From: Candidatus Marisimplicoccus framensis | Lineage (GTDB): Bacteria > Bacteroidota > Bacteroidia > Flavobacteriales > Flavobacteriaceae | Direction: 5' to 3' | Length of the DNA stretch: 64,000 bases | Assembly (NCBI GenBank): GCA_905182065.1 | Contig: CAJIZN010000001.1 | Location: 124,001-188,000 of the forward strand | The notes under the pieces: generated by a model | Database searches by the model: none | Seen by the model: the letters and a program-made list of their open reading frames with translations, nothing else | What the model was told of the DNA's origin: nothing | Made by a program: the position numbers and the translations under genes | In this document: one piece after another, positions 27,226 to 37,008 of the stretch | Layout of the letters: every line of letters starts with the position of its first letter | Numbering within the stretch: position 1 is the stretch's first letter

Positions 27226-28227
27226 CTAATAATTGTACTTCCCCAAGTAAATCCACTACCAAAAGCTGCAAGAACTATAAGATCTCCTTCTTTAACTTTA
27301 CCATCTTGCCAAGCCTCAGTTAGATGCTATTGGAATAGATCCAGCAGTAGTATTTCCATACTTTTGAATATTATTATAAACTTGATCTTCCGACAGACCG
27401 AATTTTTTTTGCACAAACTGAGAAATTCTAAGATTTGCTTGATGAGGTATTAACATATCAATTTGGTCTGGATTTAAATTATTATGTTTCAATCCTTCCA
27501 TAATCACTTCAGAAAAACGAACAACTGCATTTTTAAAAACTAATTGGCCATTCATATTTGGGTAGTAGGAAATATCTTCTGGATCATTTGCATCTAAAAT
27601 TTCTGGGACCCATCTATTTGTGCTCGGACCAATTAAAGCAAGTTCTTCTGCATGTTTACCTTCTGAATGAAGATGTGAAGAAAGAATACCCTTTGTTAAA
27701 TCATCTTCTCTTGAAATTACTGCTGCTCCAGCTCCATCACCAAAAATAACTGAAACACCTCTTCCTCTAGTAGTCATATCAAGACCACCTGAATGATTCT
27801 CTGAACCAATAACTAATATATTTTTATACATACCCGATTTGATAAATTGATCTGCAGTTGAAATAGCATAAATAAAACCTGAACATTGATTTCTAATATC
27901 CATTGCTGGGCATGTTGGTATATCTAATAATTCTTGAACTAAAACTCCACTACCAGGAAAATAATAGTCAGGGCTTAATGTTGCAAATAGGATTAAATCA
28001 ATTTCATTCTTGTCAATGCCTGCCCTTTCCATTGCTATTTTAGAAGCTTCCACACCCATAGTGGCAGTTGTATTTCCATCTCCTTTTTTAATATGTCTTC
28101 GCTCTTTAATTCCTGTTCTTTCTATTATCCATTCACTAGATGTATCCATAACCCTAGATAAATCATCATTGGTGACAACATTTTCAGGAACATACATTCC
28201 TAATCCAGATATTTTTGAATTATACAT
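27219..28227 (-). CDS. fabH: Beta-ketoacyl-ACP synthase III, +1 frameshift at about 27324
   Basis: A condensing enzyme that starts fatty-acid synthesis from an acyl-CoA and malonyl-ACP. The catalytic residues are Cys115 (IRNQCSGF), His near 263 ([10 protein letters not shown]) and Asn near 293 ([11 protein letters not shown]). The first frame ends early, 303 codons in, after IPIAS N. Dropping one T near 27324 restores [23 protein letters not shown] and a stop at 27219, giving 335 residues, the normal family length with the normal C terminus. The break removes strands that complete the active-site fold, so the short form would probably be inactive. Confidence 0.9.
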
Positions 28228-28301
28228 TTTGGTTTTTTTTTCAAGTTAATTAAAAATAATAGTGTTTTTTTATATTTATTTAATTTATCATTAATCTTTA
28301 T

Positions 28302-28751
28302 ATGGAAAAAAGTAAAATCTCTATTGATGAGATAAATAATGCAATTAAAAAGATAGTTGAACAGATAGATGTTTCAGGATTTAAACCAGAAATCATAGTA
28401 AGCATTAATAGGGGAGGCTGTATACCCGGAGTTTATCTTTCACATTATTTTAAAAAACCACACAATATAATTGATGTCAAATCACTAAAAGCTGATTCAG
28501 GAAATAAATTTTCCTTATTAATTAATTCTATAGATGATAATAAGCGTATTCTTATAATCGATGATATTAATGATAGTGGTGAAACTTTTAATATTGTAAA
28601 TAAAATATTTATAAAATCAAATTGTGAAATACGTTTTGCAGCATTAATAAATAATATTTCAAGTAAAATTAAAATTGATTATCATGGTCAATTAGTTGAT
28701 AAAAAAGATAATCCTGTTTGGTATGTTTTTCCATGGGAAGATTGGTGGTAA
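28302..28751 (+). CDS. Purine-type phosphoribosyltransferase
   Basis: A 149-residue type I phosphoribosyltransferase. The PRPP-binding loop is ILIIDDINDSGETF near 87-100, with the two acidic residues and the SGxTF turn, and INRGGCIPG near 45-53 is the pyrophosphate loop. It resembles xanthine/guanine phosphoribosyltransferases of the gpt type in length and in the WYVFPWEDWW ending, a common purine-PRT tail. The exact base used is not certain. It is followed after 11 bp by a deazapurine-precursor transporter gene, which fits a purine salvage context. Confidence 0.8.
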   Translation: MEKSKISIDEINNAIKKIVEQIDVSGFKPEIIVSINRGGCIPGVYLSHYFKKPHNIIDVKSLKADSGNKFSLLINSIDDNKRILIIDDINDSGETFNIVNKIFIKSNCEIRFAALINNISSKIKIDYHGQLVDKKDNPVWYVFPWEDWW

Positions 28752-28762
28752 AATTTTAATTA

Positions 28763-29368
28763 ATGTCAAAAAAAAATAATTTATTATTAACACTTGTAAT
28801 TCTACACATAAGTATTATTACACTTTCCAATGTTTTAGTTTCAATTCCAATTGAAATATATAATTTTAAAATTACTTGGGCTGCTTTTAGCTTTCCATTA
28901 ATAGTTGTTGCAACTGACCTAACAATTAGATTAATAGGAAAGTCTATGGCTCAAAAGACAATAACCTTTTCATTTCCTCTAGCAATTATTTCTTCAGTTC
29001 TTATTCTTTATATCGAAGATAATCCTGCATCTGTATCCTTAAGGATTGGTATTGCAAGTGGACTTGCATATGCAATTGGAGTTTTAATTGACATAAATGC
29101 ATTTCAGTTTATAAGAAAAAAATATTCATCCTGGTGGATAGCTCCTGCATTATCTACTGTAGTGTCTAATATTATTGACTCATATACTTTCTTTTTTACT
29201 GCATTTTATAACTCAGATGACAGATATATGGCTCAAAACTGGCTTGAAATAGCAGGAACTCAAACAATATTAAAAATTCTAATAGGACTTGTTTTTTTTC
29301 TTCCTATTTATGGTTTTTTACTTAGTTTTTTTAGTAAAAAAATTAAGTCCTTTAAAAATGATACTTAA
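28763..29368 (+). CDS. VUT/YhhQ-family queuosine-precursor transporter
   Basis: A 201-residue membrane protein with about six helices. It fits the YhhQ/VUT family, whose studied members import 7-cyano-7-deazaguanine or related precursors of queuosine. Family features include PLIVVATDLTIRLIG near 48-62, the cytosolic loop after it and SNIIDSYTFFF near 132-142. A second, more distant member lies at 53099-53803. It follows the phosphoribosyltransferase gene by 11 bp and abuts the tRNA-Ser gene on the other strand. Confidence 0.85.
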   Translation: MSKKNNLLLTLVILHISIITLSNVLVSIPIEIYNFKITWAAFSFPLIVVATDLTIRLIGKSMAQKTITFSFPLAIISSVLILYIEDNPASVSLRIGIASGLAYAIGVLIDINAFQFIRKKYSSWWIAPALSTVVSNIIDSYTFFFTAFYNSDDRYMAQNWLEIAGTQTILKILIGLVFFLPIYGFLLSFFSKKIKSFKNDT

Positions 29369-29373
29369 GTTAG

Positions 29374-29462
29374 CAGAGAGGAAGGGATTCGAACCCCCGA
29401 TTCCAATTTCTCAGAATACACGCTTTCCAAGCGCGCGCCTTAAACCACTCGGCCACCTCTCT
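29374..29462 (-). tRNA. tRNA-Ser (anticodon GGA)
   Basis: The minus strand folds as a class II tRNA: acceptor AGAGAGG pairs with CCTCTCT, anticodon loop CTTGGAAAG gives GGA, a long variable arm follows, and the T-loop is GGTTCGAATCC. The discriminator base is G at 29374. No CCA is encoded after it. Confidence 0.95.
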
Positions 29463-29474
29463 TAATTAATAAAA

Positions 29475-30236
29475 TCAAATTCCAAAAATATCTAATGCAT
29501 TCTTATCTGTAACCTTACTAACATAATCTAAGTCAACATCATATACTTCAGCAATTTTCTTAGCAACTAATTCAATATAGGAGCTTTCGTTTCTTTTACC
29601 CCTATAAGGTGCTGGAGCAAGATATGGTGAGTCTGTTTCCAAAACAATTTTATCAATAGGAATTTCATTTAAAAATTCTGATATTTTTCCGTTTTTAAAG
29701 GTTACAACACCCCCAATTCCTAGATAAAAATTCAAGTCTATAATTTTATTCGCTTGATTTAAATTTCCTGTAAAACAGTGGAAAATTCCTCTTAATTTTT
29801 CAGATTTAAATTTTTCTAAAACTTTGAAAATTTCATCAAATGAATCTCTAGAATGTATAACTATTGGCAAATCATATTCAATGGCTAATTTGATTTGCTC
29901 CTCAAAAGCAATCACTTGTTGATTAAAGTATTTTTTTTCATGAAAAAGATCTATTCCAATCTCACCAATGGCTTTATAATCATATTCTTCAATTTGTTTT
30001 TTGACAAAATTTATTTCTGAATGAAAATTATCATCAACATAACATGGATGAAGTCCAATCATACATGATATATCATCAGGAAACTTTTTTTCCAGATCAT
30101 GCATACTGTTATTATATTTTGAGTTTATTGATGGTAAATAGAATTTATGAACACCAATATTTTTTGCTCTAGAGATGACATTGTCAATATCATCTTTAAA
30201 TTCTTCAAGATATAAATGAGTGTGAGTGTCAATCAA
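29475..30236 (-). CDS. TatD-family metal-dependent deoxyribonuclease
   Basis: A 253-residue TIM-barrel hydrolase. The metal ligands are seen in order: DTHTHL (3-8), GLHPCYV near 61, EIGIDLFHEK near 92, IHSRDSFDEIF near 127, FHCFTGN near 152 and ETDSPYLAP near 202. TatD enzymes are 3'-5' exonucleases linked to DNA repair and turnover. It ends 12 bp before tRNA-Ser and starts 1 bp after the sucB stop on the same strand. Confidence 0.92.
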   Translation of the reverse strand: MIDTHTHLYLEEFKDDIDNVISRAKNIGVHKFYLPSINSKYNNSMHDLEKKFPDDISCMIGLHPCYVDDNFHSEINFVKKQIEEYDYKAIGEIGIDLFHEKKYFNQQVIAFEEQIKLAIEYDLPIVIHSRDSFDEIFKVLEKFKSEKLRGIFHCFTGNLNQANKIIDLNFYLGIGGVVTFKNGKISEFLNEIPIDKIVLETDSPYLAPAPYRGKRNESSYIELVAKKIAEVYDVDLDYVSKVTDKNALDIFGI

Positions 30237-30237
30237 A

Positions 30238-31429
30238 TTAACTAAGTCCTAAGGATTTTTCAACTTTACCATTCATAAGAATATTCTCTGGATCTTCTAC
30301 TCCCTCTTTAACAGCAATTAAAAATCCAACAGATTGATTTCCATCAATAATTCTATGATCATAAGACAGGGCTAAATACATCATTGGTCTTATTTCAACT
30401 TTACCATCTATTGCTACTGGTCTCTGAATAATATTATGCATACCAAGTATTCCAGATTGGGGAGGGTTTATGATGGGTGTAGAAAGCATTGATCCAAAAA
30501 CTCCCCCGTTAGATATAGTAAATGTACCTCCAGTCAAATCATCAACTGTAATTGATTTATTTTTAACATTATCTGCAAGTCTTTTAATTTCTTGTTCAAC
30601 TGCAGCAAAAGATAAATTTTGTGCATTTCTTAATATTGGAGTCATTAGGCCCTTAGGACCTGAAACTGCAATACTAATATCACAATAATTAAAAGAAACT
30701 TTTTCATTGCCATCTATCATTGAATTAACATCTGGATACATCTCAAGAGCTCTTGTAACAGCTTTTGTGAAAAAGCTCATGAAACCAAGACTGACTCCGT
30801 GTTTTTGAGAAAATGCTTCTTTATACTTTTTTCTAAGATCAAATATTTTTGATAAGTCTGCCTCATTAAATGTAGTTAACATTGCAGTTTGATTTTTAAC
30901 AGAGACCAGTCTCTCTGCAACTTTCCTTCTTAGCATGGATAAGTTTTTCTCTACTTTCTCCCCTTCCTTCATCATTTGATGAACCCATTGCAGGTACAAC
31001 TTTTAAAACATCTTCTTTTGTAATCTTTTCACCCTTTGCCTTGATCTCGTTTATGTCTATTCCTTTATCTGAGGCAATGTTTCTTGCAAGAGGTGTAATG
31101 CTTACATCATCACTTTGATCAATTTCAATCTTATTTTCTTCTTTAATACTATCGTTAATAATATCATTTGAGGATTCTATGACAATGGATGCTTGAGATG
31201 TATCGATTAAACAAACAATATCTCCTACCAACATTGTATCTCCTTCTTGTGCTTTAAAAGTAATTTTTCCAGATGCCTCAGCTGGAAGATCCAAAGTAGC
31301 TTTATCAGAGTCTAGTTCTGCAATTGTCTGATCTTTACTTACAATATCTCCATCTTTTACCATCCATTGAGAAATTTCAACTTCTGTAATAGACTCTCCC
31401 GGGGAAGGAATTTTCATTTCAAGAACCAT
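30238..31429 (-). CDS. sucB: 2-oxoglutarate dehydrogenase E2 (dihydrolipoyl succinyltransferase), +1 frameshift at 30960-30963
   Basis: The E2 core of the 2-oxoglutarate dehydrogenase complex. The lipoyl domain has Lys43 in DSDKATLD, the E3-binding domain lies near 118-152 ([15 protein letters not shown]...EDVL), and the C-terminal catalytic domain ends with the active-site YDHRIIDG. The gene is split by one extra G in a run of four (CCCC at 30960-30963 on the plus strand). With three Gs the linker reads [22 protein letters not shown], the normal start of the catalytic domain, and the protein has 396 residues, the usual length. Its E1 partner, sucA, lies at 32485, separated by an oppositely oriented gene. 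Confidence 0.92.
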
Positions 31430-31517
31430 TAGAACTTTTTAGCTAGTTTTAAGTTATCAAAATTAATCATAAAATTGAAACTATTTAAATAATCATTATC
31501 TTAATAAATAAAAATAA

Positions 31518-32477
31518 ATGCAAAACAGAAGAGGTTTTATTAAGTCATCATCTATTGCTTCACTTGGTTTAATTTCATTAAGTCAAAATTTATATTCCAT
31601 AAATAGATTTTCATCTAGAAAAATGAAAATAAGTTTAATGCCTGGAACCGTTGGAATTAATGTTAATGCCAATGAGTTACTAGATCTTGCAATAAAGAAT
31701 AATTTTGAATCAATCTACCCTTTAATTAATGATATAAAACAAATGAGCACTATCGAGTTAAGTGATTATTTAGATAAAATGGCAAGTAAATCTATATCAT
31801 TTGATGTCTCTATTTTACCAGTTGATTTTTCACAATCAAATTCTATTTTTAATGATGGTATAAAAGTTTTAAAGGACTATTGTAAAGTGATGAAAAAAAT
31901 TGAATCAATTGGATTTTGTAGATGGATAATGCCTACAAGTAATAATTTAACATACTTAAAAAATTTTAAGACACATAAAGAAAGACTTAAAGAGTGTGCT
32001 AAAATAATTGGTGATAATGATATGAAACTTGGATTAGAATTTGTTGGACCAAAAACTCTTATGGCACGAGACCAATTTTCATTTATACGAACAATTGATG
32101 AACTTAGAGAATTAATCACTGAAATTGACGAAAGAAATGTCGGATACCAACTAGATACTTTTCATTTGTATTGTTCAAATCATACAATTGAAGACTTAAG
32201 ATTTTTAAATAAAGATGATATAGTTATGTGCCAACTAAATGATGCTGTTAATGGGAGAACTCCTGATGAACAAATTGATTTAGAGAGAGAGCTTCCTGGT
32301 AAAACAGGTTTAATAGATACTACTCCTTTTTTAAATTTTTTACAAGAAATTGGATATGATAGAACAGTAAGTGCTGAGCCTTTTAATAAAGACTTAAACA
32401 AAATGAATAATGAGGAGGCTGCAAAAGCGACATATAATTCAATTAAGAATAGCTTCGAAGATGCAGGAGTTTTTTAG
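31518..32477 (+). CDS. Exported sugar phosphate isomerase/epimerase-like TIM-barrel protein
   Basis: A 319-residue xylose-isomerase-like TIM-barrel protein. The N terminus NRRGFIKSSSIASLGLISLS has a twin arginine followed by a hydrophobic stretch, a Tat-type signal common in this family in Bacteroidota. Metal-ligand-like residues occur in order: GLEFVG near 173, YQLDTFHLYCS near 216 and SAEPFNKD near 280. It lies between sucB and sucA but on the opposite strand. The substrate is unknown; homologues act on sugars or polyols. Confidence 0.78.
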   Translation: MQNRRGFIKSSSIASLGLISLSQNLYSINRFSSRKMKISLMPGTVGINVNANELLDLAIKNNFESIYPLINDIKQMSTIELSDYLDKMASKSISFDVSILPVDFSQSNSIFNDGIKVLKDYCKVMKKIESIGFCRWIMPTSNNLTYLKNFKTHKERLKECAKIIGDNDMKLGLEFVGPKTLMARDQFSFIRTIDELRELITEIDERNVGYQLDTFHLYCSNHTIEDLRFLNKDDIVMCQLNDAVNGRTPDEQIDLERELPGKTGLIDTTPFLNFLQEIGYDRTVSAEPFNKDLNKMNNEEAAKATYNSIKNSFEDAGVF

Positions 32478-32484
32478 AATTTAA

Positions 32485-35238
32485 TTATTTTCTAAAATTA
32501 TTTTTACTCTTATCAAATACATATTCAATTACCTGCTTATGCCTTCTTTCAAATCTTACATGACTACCTGATGCTGTAGACCCATAAAACCTTCTTGTTG
32601 CTGGTCTCATGTTTTTTGCAATTGGGTGATAAGTTTGAATATGATTCCAAGCACCCATATTTCTTGGTTCTTCTTGAGCCCAAACTATATCCTTAGCATT
32701 TGAGAATTTTTTAATTTCAGAAATTATTAATTTAACAGGAAGAGGGAATAATTGTTCTATTCTAACAATGGCAACATTTTTTATATTATTTTTCTCTCTA
32801 AAATCAATCAAATCAAAATAGAATTTTCCAGTACAGAAAACCAGGGAGTTAGCCTCTATTGGGTCAATTTCAGTATCACTAATTACCGGAATAAACTTAG
32901 ATGAGCTAAGCTCATCAATTTCAGAAATCACTTTTGGGTGTCTTAGTAAGCTTTTTGGTGTAAATAAAATTAAAGGCTTTCTGAAAGTTGTAAGCATCTG
33001 CCTTCTTAGAATATGAAAAAGATTTGAAGGGGTTGTGCAATTTGCAGCATATATATTGTCTTTAGCACATAACTGTAAGTAACGTTCCATCCTGGCAGAA
33101 GAATGCTCAGCACCTTGACCTTCATAACCATGAGGAAGGTATAGAACTATTCCGTTTTGCAATTTCCATTTGTCTTCTGCTGAAGAAATATATTGATCAA
33201 TTATGATTTGTGCACCATTAGAAAAATCACCAAATTGAGCTTCCCATATTGTTAAACATTTTGGATTAGCTAAGGCATATCCATAATCAAAGCCAAGAAC
33301 TCCATACTCTGATAAAAGTGAATTATATATTCTAAATACTCCTTTATTTTTTGATTCTATATTATTAAGAGGTAAGTATTCTTCCTCAGAATCCTCAGAT
33401 TTTAAAACTGCATGTCGATGAGAGAATGTCCCTCTTTCAACATCTTGACCAGAGATTCTAATATTAAAACCTTCCTTCATCAATGTTCCATAAGCAAGCA
33501 ATTCAGCCATAGCCCAATCTACTTTTCCCTTTTCAAAAATTAATTTTTCTCTTGAATCAAATAGTTTAACAACTTTACGTAAGAATGATTTATTTGGAAG
33601 ATTTGTAATTGACTTTGCAACATTAATTACATCTTTTTTATCTGAACCAGTATCAAAATCCTCTAACATTTTTTTTTCATCAACTCTATGATAACCTTCC
33701 CATACCTCCTGCATGAACGGGGTAATCTTAGTTTTATCTTTTTTCTTTGAGTCAGTTAGTTCTTCTTCTAACTCAGAAAAATATTCAGATTCAATTTTAG
33801 AGATATGTTGTTTTTGAATTAATCCTTGATCAATTAATTTGGAAGCATATATATCACGAGGGTTAGGGTGTTCAGAAATATACTTATATAATTTAGGTTG
33901 AGTAAACCTTGGTTCATCTCCTTCATTATGCCCATACTTTCTATATCCAAGCAGATCAATAAAGACATCTCTATTAAATTCATTTCTATATTCTAAAGCA
34001 AAGGTTACCGCATGTATCACTGCTTCAACATCATCAGAATTTACATGAAGAACTGGAGATAAAGTTACCTTTCCTACATCAGAACAATAAGTGCTTGACC
34101 TAGCATCTAGATAGTTTGTAGTAAACCCTACTTGATTATTAACAATTAAATGTATAGTTCCACCAGTAGAATATCCTTTTAATCTTGACATTTGAACCAA
34201 TTCATAAACCACACCTTGCCCAGCGATAGCAGCATCACCATGAACAATTATTGGTAAAACTTTATTTGTTTGATTATCAAAGTCATTTTCTAATTTAGCT
34301 CTAGCTATTCCCTGAACTATTGGATCAACTGACTCAAGATGAGAGGGGTTTGGAGCTAAGTTCATGTTAATTTTTTTACCCGATGGAGTAGTTCTCTCTG
34401 ATGTCCAACCAAGATGATATTTAACATCTCCATCAAATATATCTTCTTCATAATCTTTTCCTTCAAACTCACCAAAAATATCTTTACTTGACTTACCAAA
34501 TATGTTTGCTAGGGTATTTAATCTACCCCTATGAGACATACCCATTATAAATTCCTCAACACCTTTTTCAGCAGCAGAATTAATTAGAAAGTCTATAGCT
34601 GGAATTAAAGACTCACCTCCTTCTAAAGAAAATCTTTTTTGTCCAACATATTTCTTTTGTAAAAAATTTTCAAAAGTATGTGCTTTATTGAGGCTTTCAA
34701 GAATTTGTAGTTTTTCCTCTTTTGAAAAATTAGGATGATTTCCATTTACGTTAATTTGATTCTGAATCCACTTAACTCTATTTGGATCTCTTATATACAT
34801 ATACTCAATCCCTATTGAGTCACAGTATATCCTTCTTAAGTGATCTATTATGTTTTTTAATTTATCTGCTCCTATCCCAACTATTTCCCCTGCACTAAAA
34901 ACTAATTCAAGATCACTATTTTCTAAACCAAAATTTTCTATATCTAATGTAGGTAAGTATTTTCTTCTTTCCCTAACAGGGTTTGTAACTGTAAATAAGT
35001 GCCCTCTTTTTCTGTAAGCATCTATTAGATTAATAACCTGAAATTCTTTTTTTATGTTTTCAGGTACTGCAAATGTTTTCTCTTCAACAGTAATATTTGC
35101 ACTTTCTAATCCAAAATCAAATCCCTGAAAAAAAGCTTTCCAACTAGGCTCCAAACTATCAGGTGATTCCAAATACTGGTCATACATTTCTGCAAAAAAA
35201 CTTGTATGAGCTGTGTTAAGAAATGAGAATTTATCCAT
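32485..35238 (-). CDS. sucA: 2-oxoglutarate dehydrogenase E1 component
   Basis: A 917-residue thiamine-diphosphate enzyme that decarboxylates 2-oxoglutarate and loads the succinyl group onto E2. It has the N-terminal AEMYDQYLESPDSLEPSWKAFF segment, the MSHRGRLN motif near 235, the cofactor-binding GDAAIAGQG near 335 and NNQVGFTT near 369, and ends with the ARMERYLQL and PKSLLRHP segments near 720-765. Length and motifs are complete. It starts at ATG 35238, about 70 bp from the divergent umuC gene. sucB lies downstream past the epimerase gene, so the two subunits cannot share a simple operon. Confidence 0.95.
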   Translation of the reverse strand: MDKFSFLNTAHTSFFAEMYDQYLESPDSLEPSWKAFFQGFDFGLESANITVEEKTFAVPENIKKEFQVINLIDAYRKRGHLFTVTNPVRERRKYLPTLDIENFGLENSDLELVFSAGEIVGIGADKLKNIIDHLRRIYCDSIGIEYMYIRDPNRVKWIQNQINVNGNHPNFSKEEKLQILESLNKAHTFENFLQKKYVGQKRFSLEGGESLIPAIDFLINSAAEKGVEEFIMGMSHRGRLNTLANIFGKSSKDIFGEFEGKDYEEDIFDGDVKYHLGWTSERTTPSGKKINMNLAPNPSHLESVDPIVQGIARAKLENDFDNQTNKVLPIIVHGDAAIAGQGVVYELVQMSRLKGYSTGGTIHLIVNNQVGFTTNYLDARSSTYCSDVGKVTLSPVLHVNSDDVEAVIHAVTFALEYRNEFNRDVFIDLLGYRKYGHNEGDEPRFTQPKLYKYISEHPNPRDIYASKLIDQGLIQKQHISKIESEYFSELEEELTDSKKKDKTKITPFMQEVWEGYHRVDEKKMLEDFDTGSDKKDVINVAKSITNLPNKSFLRKVVKLFDSREKLIFEKGKVDWAMAELLAYGTLMKEGFNIRISGQDVERGTFSHRHAVLKSEDSEEEYLPLNNIESKNKGVFRIYNSLLSEYGVLGFDYGYALANPKCLTIWEAQFGDFSNGAQIIIDQYISSAEDKWKLQNGIVLYLPHGYEGQGAEHSSARMERYLQLCAKDNIYAANCTTPSNLFHILRRQMLTTFRKPLILFTPKSLLRHPKVISEIDELSSSKFIPVISDTEIDPIEANSLVFCTGKFYFDLIDFREKNNIKNVAIVRIEQLFPLPVKLIISEIKKFSNAKDIVWAQEEPRNMGAWNHIQTYHPIAKNMRPATRRFYGSTASGSHVRFERRHKQVIEYVFDKSKNNFRK

Positions 35239-35306
35239 TCAATGTTATATAGTTAATAAAATTACAACTTGTTTCTTATGTTTCTTAATAATTTTTAGAT
35301 TTTTGT

Positions 35307-36570
35307 ATGATGTTTGCTTTAATTGATTGTAATAATTTTTATGCTTCTTGTGAAAGAGTTTTTCAGCCTCATTTAAATGATAAACCAGTTGTAATTCTAT
35401 CAAATAATGATGGTTGTGTCATAGCTAGAAGTAATGAAGCTAAATCTCTTGGAATTCCTATGGGAGCTCCCGCATTCAAATACAAAGAACTTTTTCAAAA
35501 AAATAGAGTTCAGGTCTTCTCCTCTAACTTTACATTATATGGAGATATTAGCAATAGGGTAATGTCTATTATATCTAGATTTGTGCCAGATGTAGAGGTG
35601 TATAGTATTGATGAGGCATTTATAAAATTTAATGGATTCTCTGAAGATGAAACTAATAAAAAATGTAAAGATATAATAGATACGATCTTGAAGTGGACGG
35701 GTATACCAGTTTCAATAGGTTTAGCACCAACAAAATCACTTGCAAAAGCTGCAAATAGAATTGCAAAGAAGTACTCTAATAAAACAGATGGTTTCTATTC
35801 AATTAATAATAATGAAAAACGTATCAAGGTTTTAAAAAATATTTCTGTTGGAGATATATGGGGTATTGGTTTTCAAAATGAAAAAAAACTATCCAGAGTT
35901 AATGTAAAGTCTGGAATGGACTTTATAAACCTTCCAGATAATTGGGTTAAAAAGAATATGAGTATAATAGGATTAAAACTTAAAAAAGAGCTTGAAGGAA
36001 TTCCTACTCTTGATATTGAGGAAGGAAAAGTTGACAAAAAATCCATTGCTACAACTCGAAGTTTTGAATCTGAAATTTCATCACTTGATGATCTTATTGA
36101 AAGAATTACAACATTTTCTGTCGTTGCCTCAAAAAAACTAAGAAGGCAAAATAGTGAATGTAATATGATCTCTGTTTTTATTAGAAGTAATCCTTTTAAA
36201 AAAAATAGTGAAAGATCTCATTTTAGCTTAACCAGGACACTTCCTTTTTCAACGAACTCGAGTATTGAAATAAGCAAGTTTGCTGTAGAAACTTTTGAAG
36301 AAAATTTATTCTAAAAATAAATCATATAAAAAAGCTGGAGTAATACTTATGGGCTTATCTCCACAATCTAACCACCAATTTAGCTTATTTGATAAAAATA
36401 TTGATAAACAAAAAAAGCTAATGAGAAGTATTGATAGTATTGATGATAAGTATGGGCTTTATAAAGTAAGACTAGCAAGTCAAGATCAAAAAAGAATCTG
36501 GAAAATGAAAAGACAAAAACTCTCAAGGAATTATACAACTAAGATTGATGAAATATTAATTGTTAAATAG
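35307..36570 (+). CDS. umuC: DNA polymerase V catalytic subunit, +1 frameshift at 36293-36296
   Basis: A Y-family translesion polymerase. The catalytic aspartates are in FALIDCNNFYASCER at the N terminus and SIDEAF near 99; the thumb segment GLAPTKSLAKAANRIAK and helix-hairpin-helix GDIWGIG are present. The first frame ends after 335 codons at FEENLF. Removing one T from TTTT at 36293-36296 gives AVETLKKIYSKNKSYKKAGV, the conserved little-finger segment, and a 420-residue protein of normal length ending in the usual SQDQKRIWKMKRQKLSRNYT-type tail. A second ATG directly follows the first. umuD follows after 3 bp. Confidence 0.9.
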
Positions 36571-36573
36571 AAC

Positions 36574-37008
36574 ATGAGTAAAAAGAATAATATTAGAATA
36601 TTCAAACCTAATGATAATGACTCTTTCAATAACTTATTTGTTGAGGATGGTATATCAGCTGGATTTCCATCACCAGCAAGTGATTTTGAGGAATCAAGAA
36701 TTAGTCTTGAGAAAGTGGTAGTTAAAAATAAAGAAGCCACATTTTATGCAAAAGTATCTGGAGAATCAATGAAAGATGCAGGTTTAGATGATGGTGATAT
36801 TTTAGTGATAGACAGAAGCGAGGAATTAAAGAATAATAAAATTGCAGTATGCTATTTAAATGGAGATTTTACTGTAAAAAGAGTAAGAATTGAAAAAGAC
36901 CATATCTATCTAATTCCAGAGAATAAAAATTATGATCCAATTAAGGTAACCGAAGAAAATGAATTTATAGTATGGGGAGTTGTTACTTATGTAGTTAAAA
37001 AGGTTTAA
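36574..37008 (+). CDS. umuD: UmuD/LexA-type S24 self-cleaving protein
   Basis: A 144-residue S24-family protein without a DNA-binding domain, so UmuD rather than LexA. The self-cleavage site Ala29-Gly30 (SAGFPSPA), the nucleophile Ser65 (SGESMKDAG) and general base Lys102 (TVKRV) are all present. After RecA-stimulated cleavage it joins UmuC to form polymerase V. The gene follows umuC, the reverse of the E. coli umuDC order, and its stop overlaps the stop of the thiolase gene on the other strand by a few bases. Confidence 0.92.
   Translation: MSKKNNIRIFKPNDNDSFNNLFVEDGISAGFPSPASDFEESRISLEKVVVKNKEATFYAKVSGESMKDAGLDDGDILVIDRSEELKNNKIAVCYLNGDFTVKRVRIEKDHIYLIPENKNYDPIKVTEENEFIVWGVVTYVVKKV

Noticed and set aside
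30896..31429. A stand-alone lipoyl-domain protein beside a separate catalytic acyltransferase.
   Set aside because: The overlap and conserved sequence on both sides of a GGGG run show one interrupted sucB.
36295..36570. A separate 91-codon gene after umuC.
   Set aside because: It encodes the C-terminal part of UmuC in the shifted frame, not an independent protein.
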